From Chitinispirillales bacterium (GTDB taxonomy: Bacteria > Fibrobacterota > Chitinivibrionia > Chitinivibrionales > Chitinispirillaceae): a DNA stretch of 64,000 nucleotides. Positions within the stretch are counted from its first letter, which is position 1, and each line of letters starts with the position of its first letter. Under the pieces are notes generated by a model. It worked only from the letters and a program-made list of their open reading frames with translations. It made no database searches and was not told the DNA's origin. Below are positions 8,415-16,153 of the stretch, piece by piece. The position numbers and the translations under genes are program-made. Location of the stretch: the NCBI GenBank assembly GCA_031254105.1, contig JAIRVB010000004.1, forward strand, positions 1-64,000. The letters are read 5' to 3'.

Positions 8415-9953
8415 TCACACAGCTGATTCTACTGCCGACCGCCTGAACAGCGCTTTAGATTTTTCACAAAACCACATTCTTTCATGCTTATTCAATCCAA
8501 CAAATATGATACTAAGAGATGTCGAGAGTACACAAACTGCTGATATGACAAAAAATGCTATCCACGTTTCCGTTATATATTTTTTAATGACAAATGGAGG
8601 CATAAAAGATAATGCCGCTACCAGAGCGGATGTCCCTAAAACCGAAAACAAAAATTTTCTCGCTGAAAAGCAGGGTACTTTTATTTTTGTAATCAATATC
8701 CCAATCAAAATATTTACAGAACATGACAGTATTAAAACGTAAAAAGCAACTGTGGGCGGATATCCAAGTTTTAAAAACAGATATGAAACAGGTAGAATTG
8801 ACAGTTGTATTCCTCCCAACACTAACTGCCACATCATTATATCACCCGTAGCTGATACCGCTGTACCTATAGTGTTGATAAAAGATTTAATAAGCGCGTC
8901 AATAATTAACAACTTTGTAAATATTGCCGCATAATGAGGAACTTCAACTAACCAAATATTCAGCAAATACTCTGTACTAAAAAGCACAGGCAGTGCGACA
9001 AGAAAAAGGAGAAAAAAGGAAAATTTGGCGCCGCGCACTATCAAACTGTTCATTCCGTTAAAATCACCCGATGAATACCTTTTGACGATTTGAGGATTCA
9101 TAGCAGTAGTAAAATTATTCAGAAATTTTGTAAGCGCTCCATTAACCTGGTTTGCAATACCTAATGCGGCATTTACGGCAACGCCAAAGTAAATATTAAA
9201 AAGCATATTTATTCCCTGAGTTTTTAGAACAAGAGAAGCGGAACTCATCATACTCCAACCCGTAAACCCAAGCATCTCTTTCTGCAGCTTCCAATTAACC
9301 AACGGTCTAACACTATACCTGTCTTTAATATTTCTGCTACAATAGAAATGATATATCATAAAAACAAGCGCATTAGTAACCAAAAGCAAAAACGCGTAAA
9401 ATACCAACTTATCACCTTTTGTAAATACAATAGCCGCTACCACACACAGATTTACAACCACATCCACAATACCTAAATAAGCATAAACTTTCATCCGCTC
9501 AGTAGCAATTATCAATGCGACAAGCGGAGTTTGCACAATGGTAACAAAAACACCAACCACAGACAAATGAAACACCCACACTGCGGCGGTCATGCGTTCG
9601 GGCGGGATGACTAATTTACTTTTGAAGAGATAAAGCCCCACAATTTCAAGAAGAATTACGGCAATAAAAGCGTAGAACAAATGAGTAAACAGAGCAGACC
9701 TGAAAACGGTTTTAAGATTTTCGCCTTGTCCTTTGCCTAATTCAAACGCGAAAAATCGTGAGGCGGCGGCGTTTAACGGGCCGTTAAGAAAAGCGAATAA
9801 CGCCACGAATCCGCCGACTACCGTATAAATTCCATAGTTATCAACACCAAGATTTTGCAGTACTATCCGTGAAGTGAACAGCGACACGCCCATAGAAAAG
9901 AACATGCGTATGTATAACGCGAGCGTATTTTTAGCTATTATAGAATTGCTCAT
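8415..9953 (-). CDS. Wzx-type polysaccharide flippase (MVF/MATE superfamily)
   Basis: The 512-residue membrane protein begins NTLALYIRMFFSMGVSLFTSR and continues with LGVDNYGIYTVVGGFVALFAF, the typical first two helices of polysaccharide export flippases. About 14 hydrophobic segments can be traced, matching the RfbX/Wzx fold. It should flip lipid-linked oligosaccharide units from cytoplasm to periplasm, where the Wzy-like protein encoded downstream would polymerise them. It is 22 bases downstream of the pssE-like gene. No strong ribosome site precedes the ATG. Confidence 0.88.
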   Translation of the reverse strand: MSNSIIAKNTLALYIRMFFSMGVSLFTSRIVLQNLGVDNYGIYTVVGGFVALFAFLNGPLNAAASRFFAFELGKGQGENLKTVFRSALFTHLFYAFIAVILLEIVGLYLFKSKLVIPPERMTAAVWVFHLSVVGVFVTIVQTPLVALIIATERMKVYAYLGIVDVVVNLCVVAAIVFTKGDKLVFYAFLLLVTNALVFMIYHFYCSRNIKDRYSVRPLVNWKLQKEMLGFTGWSMMSSASLVLKTQGINMLFNIYFGVAVNAALGIANQVNGALTKFLNNFTTAMNPQIVKRYSSGDFNGMNSLIVRGAKFSFFLLFLVALPVLFSTEYLLNIWLVEVPHYAAIFTKLLIIDALIKSFINTIGTAVSATGDIMMWQLVLGGIQLSILPVSYLFLKLGYPPTVAFYVLILSCSVNILIGILITKIKVPCFSARKFLFSVLGTSALVAALSFMPPFVIKKYITETWIAFFVISAVCVLSTSLSIIFVGLNKHERMWFCEKSKALFRRSAVESAV

Positions 9954-9975
9954 TTGGTGAAATAATCTTTACATT

Positions 9976-10428
9976 TTAAGAAAACAAAAACTCAAGTATC
10001 TCCTCAGCTTTAGAAAAGCTTTCCTTGTTGTACTGCTTGAATTCATAAGTTTTTGTAACATCTAAAAGGAACCTTAACTGAGCGAAACTATAAGCGACAA
10101 ACGCGTATCTGTTTTTCGCTAAAAAGTCGGCAATATCTATCTGTAACTTATCACTTCTTTCAAAATTTGGAACTGCTATAAATTTTTTCCTCATTTCAAG
10201 CAGTTCATAAACAGTTGCTCCGGCGTGAGTTATGACGCAGTCCGCTTCCAAAACTTTTTTTGCAAAATTCGCGCTGTCTATAAAAGTGAAATACGGATGG
10301 TTTTGAGGTATGTATTTACCGTTCGCGATTTGAAACTCTATTGACATATCTTTTAACTCAGGTTCTGAATCCATGTATTGTATTAATGAATCGTATTTTG
10401 TAGTCCCTACAGTAACGAGTATCTTCAT
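9976..10428 (-). CDS. PssE/Alg13-like glycosyltransferase subunit
   Basis: A 150-residue protein matching the catalytic C-terminal half of a GT28 enzyme. It starts MKILVTVGTTKYDSLI and contains the UDP-sugar site DCVITHAGATVYELLE with the HAGA motif, followed by FIAVPNFERSDKLQIDIADFL. Alone it lacks an acceptor domain. The family (EpsE/PssE/CpsG; eukaryotic Alg13) pairs with a membrane-anchored Alg14-like partner, encoded immediately upstream with a four-base overlap. The pair probably adds the second sugar of the repeat unit. Confidence 0.85.
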   Translation of the reverse strand: MKILVTVGTTKYDSLIQYMDSEPELKDMSIEFQIANGKYIPQNHPYFTFIDSANFAKKVLEADCVITHAGATVYELLEMRKKFIAVPNFERSDKLQIDIADFLAKNRYAFVAYSFAQLRFLLDVTKTYEFKQYNKESFSKAEEILEFLFS

Positions 10429-10913
10429 AGCAATACCCCTGCGCAGATGGATTTGGGGAACAGTTCAAGAAGTTCGGTATTTTGCACATAAAATTTATTT
10501 GCGAGGCGATACATAAATTTTGCGGTGAGAGATTTTGTATTAAACCTTGTACATGTTTCTACGTATACAATTTTTTTGCCTAATATTTTGCATATAACAG
10601 CGGGAAAAAATACCGATCCCGGCCCTGTTGAAATGATCCCCCTTGGCCGGTATTTCATTAATAAGAAAAGGACTTTTAGTGTATTGTAAAAAAGGCAGCA
10701 TGGTATTAAGAACAGCGTAAACAGCTTGTTGTATTTACTGCGCATCGGGATAAGGTGATAGTTTTTTATTTTGCCAATAACACCCTTTCCCTCAACAAGG
10801 CCGATATAATTAACATCTTCGCGTAAATTATTGAGACGGGATAACAAAGCTTTCATCTCGGTTTTATGCCCGCCTTCGCCGTAAAACAGGAACACCGTAT
10901 TATTTTTTCTCAC
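10425..10913 (-). CDS. PssD/Alg14-like glycosyltransferase anchor subunit
   Basis: A 162-residue protein with the Alg14/PssD signature. An N-terminal strand carries the glycine motif FLFYGEGGHKTEM, there is a hydrophobic segment around residues 65-88 (FLIPCCLFYNTLKVLFLLM), and then IISTGPGSVFFPAVICKILGKKIVYVETCTR. It recruits the Alg13-like subunit to the membrane and binds the acceptor. The stop overlaps the start of the PssE gene, and its own start overlaps the stop of the upstream HTH gene (ATGA at 10910-10913), so three proteins are coupled in translation. Confidence 0.85.
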   Translation of the reverse strand: MRKNNTVFLFYGEGGHKTEMKALLSRLNNLREDVNYIGLVEGKGVIGKIKNYHLIPMRSKYNKLFTLFLIPCCLFYNTLKVLFLLMKYRPRGIISTGPGSVFFPAVICKILGKKIVYVETCTRFNTKSLTAKFMYRLANKFYVQNTELLELFPKSICAGVLL

Positions 10914-11125
10914 GCTACGACTCCTTTAATCACTTCATCTTCTGTTTCAAACAGGTATTCAAAAGACGCGTTGTAAAGTCTCAAAAGTCCCAGTATCTCT
11001 TTTACCTTAATGTTACCGTTCCTCTTTTGGGCTTCATAGGACTTGCGCGATAAACCTATTTTTTGGGCGACATACTCATCTGTGTGGCTGTTTTTAGCCT
11101 GTTCAGTTTCAAGATTCCTAAACAT
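10910..11125 (-). CDS. Small HTH (XRE-like) protein heading the polysaccharide operon
   Basis: A 71-residue protein with a helix-turn-helix in the middle: TDEYVAQKIGLSRKSYEAQKRNGNIKVKEILGLLRLYN, in which Q-K-I-G-L-S-R-K-S is the turn. It resembles a minimal XRE/Cro-type DNA-binding domain with no effector domain. AGGGAG seven bases before the ATG is a good ribosome site. It is the first gene of the leftward exopolysaccharide operon and is coupled to pssD by a four-base overlap. An autoregulatory role on the divergent intergenic region is plausible but is inference. Confidence 0.7.
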   Translation of the reverse strand: MFRNLETEQAKNSHTDEYVAQKIGLSRKSYEAQKRNGNIKVKEILGLLRLYNASFEYLFETEDEVIKGVVA

Positions 11126-11271
11126 ACCGTCTCCCTATAAAATTGCTGTATCGTCAATATCTACATAAATATATTTACATTGCGTCAAGATAGTCAAGTT
11201 TTTTATAGAAAAGTTTTCAAAATGTAAAATTGATTGAAATTATTAACTGTGCCATTATATAAATTTCAACA
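11126..11271. promoter_or_regulatory. Divergent promoter region between two HTH genes
   Basis: This 146-base AT-rich interval drives genes in both directions. Read leftward it shows two CTTGAC hexamers nine bases apart (near 11185-11200) and a third TTGACG nearer the gene, which could be -35 elements or operator half-sites. Read rightward, TTGATT at 11230-11235 is spaced 17 bases from CATTAT at 11253-11258. Both flanking genes encode DNA-binding proteins, so mutual or autoregulation at this site is a reasonable inference. No perfect palindrome was found. Confidence 0.35.
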
Positions 11272-11283
11272 ATGGAGGAAACA

Positions 11284-11637
11284 TTGGAAGCAATGGAAAC
11301 TTTGGGTCAGCGCATTGTCCATTACAGAAAAAAGGCGGGTTTACTGCAAAAAGACCTTGCGAGTAAATTAGGCATATCAGCATCGGCTCTGAACTTGTAC
11401 GAAAAAGACAAGCGTGAACCTAACGCGTTAATGATAAAAGGTCTTGCCAACTCACTTGGCATAACCGGAGACGCTCTCTTAGGTTTGAAGCATCTTGATT
11501 TGACCATAAGCAACAGCGATGAATATAAATTGCTAAAAAATTACCGCATGATAAACGAGCAGGGTAAGGAGTATATTCGTCAATCTATGACTATGGCGCT
11601 TAATACTTACGCGGCAAGGAGTTCTGATAGTTCATAA
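11284..11637 (+). CDS. XRE-family transcriptional regulator
   Basis: A classical lambda-repressor-like HTH: LGQRIVHYRKKAGLLQKDLASKLGISASALNLYEKDKREPNALMIKGLANSLGITGDALLG, followed by a short helical tail. The open frame also contains an ATG at 11272, but that codon has no ribosome site. The strong GGAGG at 11274-11278 is five bases from the in-frame TTG at 11284, making TTG the better start; an ATG at 11293 is also possible. The gene diverges from the polysaccharide operon, whose first gene also encodes an HTH protein. Targets unknown. Confidence 0.85.
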   Translation: MEAMETLGQRIVHYRKKAGLLQKDLASKLGISASALNLYEKDKREPNALMIKGLANSLGITGDALLGLKHLDLTISNSDEYKLLKNYRMINEQGKEYIRQSMTMALNTYAARSSDSS

Positions 11638-11773
11638 ATTAAACCATAAAATCACGCTCAATAAAGTATATCACATGAGCAAGCGTGTACGTAAAGAAGT
11701 TATTGATGCGTCCCGTTCGCTGTTATGAAATCTCCCAACGGCTGCGGAGTTTGCCATAGTTTAAGTTCATTTT

Positions 11774-11800
11774 CAATTGTACGATTTTCTCGTACAATTG
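11774..11800. repeat. Perfect 11-bp inverted repeat upstream of rarA
   Basis: CAATTGTACGA and its exact complement are separated by a five-base TTTTC loop, about 100 bases before the rarA start. No T-run follows on either strand, so a terminator is unlikely; an operator or an RNA hairpin in the leader are alternatives. Confidence 0.45.
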
Positions 11801-11896
11801 GCTGCGCGCATAAAAATAATGTTCTTATCGCGCTTAAACTATTTTTCTAAAAACAGACGCGATAACAACAAATCATTCTTTGAAGTCAGTATTATT

Positions 11897-14188
11897 ATGG
11901 ATCTCTTCGACAACCACAAAGAACAATTTTTACGCGCTAACGCTCCGCTTGCCGACAGGATGAGGCCGGCTACGCTTGACGAATATATAGGTCAGGAGCA
12001 TATCATAGGGCCGGGCCGTCTTTTACGGCGCGCGATTCAGATAGACCAGCTCTCAAGCGTCATATTTTACGGGCCTCCCGGTACCGGAAAAACAACGCTG
12101 GCAAGAATCGTCGCCAATACCACTAAGGCCAATTTCATCTCTATTAACGCTGTGCTGGCAGGGGTTAAGGATATTCGGGAAGCGATTGACGCCGCTCAAA
12201 AATCGCTTTCGCTTTATCAGCGGCGTACAATACTTTTTGTGGACGAAGTTCACCGCTTTAACAAATCGCAGCAAGACGCGCTTTTGCCTCATGTCGAAAA
12301 CGGGGTGCTGATTCTCATTGGCGCTACAACCGAGAATCCATACTTTGAGGTGAACAAGGCGCTTGTGTCGCGCTCAAGAATTTTTCAGCTCCATGTGCTT
12401 ACTGAGAAGGATCTTAAAGCGGTTGCGATGCAGGCTTTACATGACCCTGTGCGCGGGTACGGTAACCGTAAGGTTGTAATTGAGGATGACGCTCTTGATC
12501 ATCTTGTCAAAGTGGCTAACGGAGACGCGCGCGGCGTCCTCAACGCCCTTGAGCTGAGTGTTGAAACCACAGCTCCCGATGAGAGCGGAGTGGTGAGAAT
12601 CACCCGTACAATAGCGGAAGAATCGATACAGCAGCGCGCTGTTCTTTATGACCGCGACGGCGACGCCCATTACGACACCATAAGCGCGTTTATTAAATCG
12701 ATGCGCGGCAGCGACCCTGACGCCGCTCTTTACTGGATGGCAAAAATGGTTTACGCGGGCGAAGACCCCCGTTTTATTTTTCGCCGGATGTTAATTTTTG
12801 CGTGTGAAGATATAGGAATGGCTGACCCGAACGCGCTTAACGTAGTGGTCAGCGCGTCAAGGGCTTTTGACTATGTAGGGTTGCCTGAAGGGCGTTTCCA
12901 TTTATCACATGCGTGCATCTATTGCGCCGCAGCGCCAAAAAGCAATTCCTGTATGGCGTTTTTTGACGCTCTTAATACAGTGTCTCAAAGCGCGTCCGAT
13001 GATGTGCCGAATCATCTGCGCGATGGGTCAAGAGATAAAGAGGGGCTTGGACATGGGGAAGGGTATCTGTATCCGCATGCTTACAAAGATCACTGGGTCG
13101 CCCAGCAATACCTTCCTGATCATTTACAAGGGAAACTCTTTTATCAGCCGGGATCATTGGGGTATGAGAAGCAGATAAAGGATAAGGTTGACGGATACAG
13201 GGAAGCGCAGCTTGAGGCGATGGTTGACAATGAACAGTCAGGCGTTCTTGACGGTGACGCGGGAGTTGTTTCTACAAGTACAGGAATGTGGGCGGAAAGG
13301 TCGCTTGGTTCCAGAGGTAAACTTTTAAGTGAGGTGCGCGGCAAAATTATAGAGCTGGCGGAACCTGAAAAGAATGAGCTTGTGCTTGATGTTCACGCCA
13401 GAACAGGACTTCTGGCTTTTGAAGCGGCAAGAAACATTACAGATGGGGGAGCTGTATGGGCATTAGCTCATGATGATAAGGAGTATCAGACTCTCACCAG
13501 TATGGCATCGAGGCTCGATTCATTCAAACGCCCTCAGATTGTACGTTCTAAGATCGATACAATGAGCCAAACTCTTTTTGAGCAAGCTGGGCCGAATGTC
13601 AAATTCGACCTTATTATCGGGAGAAACGTTCTTCGTTCTCTTGTCAAAAAAACGGATTTCATAAAAGAATGCGTATCGCTGCTTTCATCAAACGGCCGCA
13701 TAGTCATCTCCGAAATCGTCCCATCCATGGGGCAGAGGATAACGGAATTTCTTACCGGCGGCGGATTACCCGATGATCTGCTAAAAGATTTTGCGACCGC
13801 TGAGGATGAACTTTTTAACGACAAAAGCGACTCTCTGGTGAATTGGGATGTTCATACCCTTGGCGCTGAAATTAAAAAAATAAATGACCTTATTGTTGAT
13901 ACGCATATATCAAGCGATGTTTCACACCGCAGGATTACGCCTGAAGAGATAGATCACTGGTTCAGAATTACAGGCGGAACAGGGCGTCAGTCACTTGGGG
14001 ACAGGATAATCAAGCACATGTCTGCAGATGGTACAAACCGTCTGCGCACTCTTGTCCACAAAAAGCTGGATTTTAAAGATGTAGGCTGGAAAACAACAGT
14101 ATGTTTCTTAAAGCTGTCAAAAACTGCCAGTAATCAGGAACCGCAAAAAAAGAAGCCGCGAGTCAGTAAAAAACACAAAGACCAGTGA
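11897..14188 (+). CDS. rarA: RarA (MgsA)-type AAA+ ATPase fused to a methyltransferase-like domain
   Basis: The open frame starts further left with TTG, but family members begin MDLF, so ATG 11897 is preferred (763 residues; weak ribosome site). Residues 1-430 are a complete RarA, which acts at stalled replication forks: RMRPATLDEYIGQEHI, Walker A GPPGTGKTT at 59-67, Walker B LFVDEVH at 113-119, ATTENPYFEVNKALVSRSRIF, and the DNA pol III clamp-loader-like C-terminus ending near FYQPGSLGYEKQIKD. From about residue 463 a second domain of about 300 residues follows. It has a Rossmann-like strand LVLDVHARTGLLAFEAA and KFDLIIGRNVL, resembling class I SAM methyltransferases with a degenerate glycine loop. 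Related long RarA proteins are known from cyanobacteria and other phyla. Confidence 0.9.
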   Translation: MDLFDNHKEQFLRANAPLADRMRPATLDEYIGQEHIIGPGRLLRRAIQIDQLSSVIFYGPPGTGKTTLARIVANTTKANFISINAVLAGVKDIREAIDAAQKSLSLYQRRTILFVDEVHRFNKSQQDALLPHVENGVLILIGATTENPYFEVNKALVSRSRIFQLHVLTEKDLKAVAMQALHDPVRGYGNRKVVIEDDALDHLVKVANGDARGVLNALELSVETTAPDESGVVRITRTIAEESIQQRAVLYDRDGDAHYDTISAFIKSMRGSDPDAALYWMAKMVYAGEDPRFIFRRMLIFACEDIGMADPNALNVVVSASRAFDYVGLPEGRFHLSHACIYCAAAPKSNSCMAFFDALNTVSQSASDDVPNHLRDGSRDKEGLGHGEGYLYPHAYKDHWVAQQYLPDHLQGKLFYQPGSLGYEKQIKDKVDGYREAQLEAMVDNEQSGVLDGDAGVVSTSTGMWAERSLGSRGKLLSEVRGKIIELAEPEKNELVLDVHARTGLLAFEAARNITDGGAVWALAHDDKEYQTLTSMASRLDSFKRPQIVRSKIDTMSQTLFEQAGPNVKFDLIIGRNVLRSLVKKTDFIKECVSLLSSNGRIVISEIVPSMGQRITEFLTGGGLPDDLLKDFATAEDELFNDKSDSLVNWDVHTLGAEIKKINDLIVDTHISSDVSHRRITPEEIDHWFRITGGTGRQSLGDRIIKHMSADGTNRLRTLVHKKLDFKDVGWKTTVCFLKLSKTASNQEPQKKKPRVSKKHKDQ

Positions 14189-14296
14189 CCCAATCATGTA
14201 AGGGCGCCAACCTGCCACCCGCATATCACGCATCTCTGTTATGTAAGTATTGCGTATATACGGCCACAAGCCGTTCCTGATGCGGAATCCGATATG

Positions 14297-14318
14297 CGGG
14301 CGCGGTAACCCGCGCCCG
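14297..14318. repeat. GC-rich hairpin between convergent rarA and the RRM gene
   Basis: Nine perfect base pairs (CGGGCGCGG against CCGCGCCCG) around a TAAC loop, in the gap where rarA (rightward) and the RRM gene (leftward) converge. There is no T-run, so classical intrinsic termination is uncertain; a bidirectional block to transcription is possible. It lies next to a copy of the GTAAGGGCG repeat family (14200-14230). Confidence 0.45.
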
Positions 14319-14333
14319 TACTGTTACAGAAGA

Positions 14334-14678
14334 TTACCAGCGGTTTCCTCTGTCACCTCTATCGCCGCGGTCTCTGCCGCCGCCAAAGCCGCCGCCTCTT
14401 CTATGACCGCCGCCTCCGCCTCCGCCGCCGGTGCGTGGAGGACGTTCGCGCGCCAAATCGATTTTAAGTGCGCGGCCCTCAAAATCCTGGTTGTTGAGAG
14501 CGTTCATCGCTTCCTCAGCGTTCTCCATCTCGACAAAACAGAAGCCGCGGGAACGTCCGCTCTCCGGGTCTGTTATGATTTTTACTGATGTAACTTCACC
14601 GTGCTGTAAGAAAAAATCGCGCACGGACTCCTCTGTCGCACTGTACGACAGATTACCAACGTAAAGCTTTTTGGGCAT
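14334..14678 (-). CDS. Glycine-rich RNA-recognition-motif (RRM) protein
   Basis: A 114-residue RNA-binding protein with a single RRM. RNP2 is KLYVGNLSY at residues 4-12 and RNP1 is RSRGFCFVEM at about 43-52, including the aromatic residues that stack on RNA. The tail from residue 80 is glycine/arginine-rich, with a run of eight glycines followed by RGD-like repeats. Such proteins are common in cyanobacteria and Bacteroidota, often cold-induced or post-transcriptional regulators. CCGGAGG five bases before the ATG is a strong ribosome site. Monocistronic. Confidence 0.92.
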   Translation of the reverse strand: MPKKLYVGNLSYSATEESVRDFFLQHGEVTSVKIITDPESGRSRGFCFVEMENAEEAMNALNNQDFEGRALKIDLARERPPRTGGGGGGGGHRRGGGFGGGRDRGDRGDRGNRW

Positions 14679-15000
14679 TAATGCCTCCGGAAAAGTGAGA
14701 AAGGAAAAATATTAAACTACATTAATCTAATAGAAGACACTATCGTTTTGCAAATAAATTTGCTATTTAAGGCGTTTCATTTTATGCGCTGTCCTCCTCC
14801 CGCTAAGGCGGAGCCGAATCTACCGGGCAGTAAGGCAATCCATTGTTCTTCTCTTGGATTTCGACGCATAAGTTTACAGAGGATAACAGCAGCCCCCCCC
14901 CCGCCTTAGCGGGGAAGGCTTTTTCAAACTAATCAGCCGTAAACGCATTTGTCAATACAAACCAGCTATGCCTGTGAAACACGCGCATCTATAATCACAA
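14679..15000. other. Intergenic region with a 13-bp inverted repeat and a C10 tract
   Basis: The 322 bases hold CCCGCTAAGGCGG at 14799-14811 and its complement CCGCCTTAGCGGG at 14901-14913. The second arm alone can fold as CCCCGC-CTTA-GCGGGG (14899-14914) followed by AAGGCTTTTT, which looks like a rightward terminator although no rightward gene ends here. A run of ten C residues at 14893-14902 precedes it. The words resemble degenerate copies of the dRS3-like repeats at 24.9-25.3 kb. No gene is seen. Confidence 0.5.
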
Positions 15001-15888
15001 TTAAAAAACTTTTAATTTGATTGGGATCGACAGCTTATAATCGCGTACCTCATTCATAAGCAGGTTGAGCATGTCAAGAAATGTGCGGAGTTTGTCAAGA
15101 TCGTCACTCCAGAGGAATTCGTTTCCGTCAACGCGTCTGGTTATTGCGTCAACCTGCGCCATAAATGTTTCTATTTTAGGGATCAGATTATCAATTTTCG
15201 CCGTAAGGGTACTGAGATCATCTAAAATCTCCGGCGCTCTCGCTGATATATTAGTTGTAAATTCAATTGTCTTTGCGGCCAGTGCAGCCGCGGAATCTAA
15301 TCCCGCGGCAAGTCCGTCCTCAATATCAATAAGACCGGTATTGAGCGCCAGCGCTAAGGTATCAAGCATCGTTGTTACATCGGTAAACACATCTATGAAT
15401 GAACGCTGGTTTTCTGATCCCAAACTCAGCAGTATCATAATGTTTTTGAGTTCTATGAGCTTGTCCTCGAGAAGATCAATATAAACAACCGCCTCTGAGG
15501 GCCCCATATCAAATAAACCGTCAATAATCTGTCCGTCAGGGATCAGCGGGTCGTTTGGATTCCCAAGGCCTATCTCAATAAAGCGTTCGCCCATAACCCC
15601 CTTTACCTGTACGGCAACGCGGCTGCTGGTACGTATGGGGATCGGTTTTCTGGAGTGAACATTCACAAGTACCCGGCCGTTTTCGTCATGATTGAAATCA
15701 CGTATTGAGCCTACAAGCGTACCGTTCAGCCTGACAGGATCTTCAACGGTAAGACTGCCAACCTGCTCGAAACGCAACGTGCGCACTTCCATGGGAATAC
15801 GGCTTAACCACACGAGGTACGATGCCGTTGCGGTTCCCGCGCAAACTATCAGGAGCATAAGAATATAGCCGAGTTTTCTGTCGCTCAT
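15001..15888 (-). CDS. MCE (MlaD-like) lipid-transport substrate-binding protein
   Basis: A 295-residue single-span protein: an N-terminal anchor at about residues 7-29 (YILMLLIVCAGTATASYLVWL), then an MCE domain at about 37-115 (VGSLTVEDPVRLNGTLVGSI...VKGVMGERFIEIGLG), then a long helical region. MCE proteins form hexameric rings or tubes that move phospholipids between inner and outer membranes with an MlaE permease and MlaF ATPase. Neither partner gene is in the window, so this subunit is an orphan here. The helical C-terminus of about 150 residues is longer than in MlaD and closer to Mce/PqiB-type needles. Confidence 0.82.
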   Translation of the reverse strand: MSDRKLGYILMLLIVCAGTATASYLVWLSRIPMEVRTLRFEQVGSLTVEDPVRLNGTLVGSIRDFNHDENGRVLVNVHSRKPIPIRTSSRVAVQVKGVMGERFIEIGLGNPNDPLIPDGQIIDGLFDMGPSEAVVYIDLLEDKLIELKNIMILLSLGSENQRSFIDVFTDVTTMLDTLALALNTGLIDIEDGLAAGLDSAAALAAKTIEFTTNISARAPEILDDLSTLTAKIDNLIPKIETFMAQVDAITRRVDGNEFLWSDDLDKLRTFLDMLNLLMNEVRDYKLSIPIKLKVF

Positions 15889-15969
15889 ATCTTAAAAATA
15901 ATAATGCAGAATGCAGAATGCAGAAATATTGATAATAATGCGCAAATAAAAATGAAACACAAACCTCTC

Positions 15970-16062
15970 TGTAAGGGCGGCAATCCGCCGCCCGCATATC
16001 CCGCGCTCCAGTTACGTGCAGATTAGCCGCATACAAGAAACGAAGCGGCCACTGGCCGCTTC
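15970..16062. repeat. GTAAGGGCG-family repeat and a 9-bp hairpin downstream of nagB
   Basis: GTAAGGGCGGCAATCCGCC at about 15972, with the following CGCCCGCATATC, nearly matches the copy at about 14200. At 16042-16062 GAAGCGGCC and GGCCGCTTC pair perfectly around an ACT loop. Read leftward, the hairpin is followed by a weak GTTTCTTG stretch and could terminate nagB. The neighbouring 15903-15925 carries AATGCAGAATGCAGAATGCAGAAATA, a copy of the dispersed AATGCAGAAATA family, given here only as a unit repeated three times. Confidence 0.45.
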
Positions 16063-16153
16063 CTGCGTGGATCTGCGGATATCAAACATAATGGGAATAA
16101 CAATAACCACTATGCTGATAACTAACCACTTATAGCAGGCAGCTGGTAACTGG

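Noticed and set aside
11660..11890. Leader-like open frames (MSKRVRKEVIDASRSLL, and one containing CGVCHSL) before rarA
   Set aside because: Short, without ribosome sites or recognisable similarity; probably chance frames.
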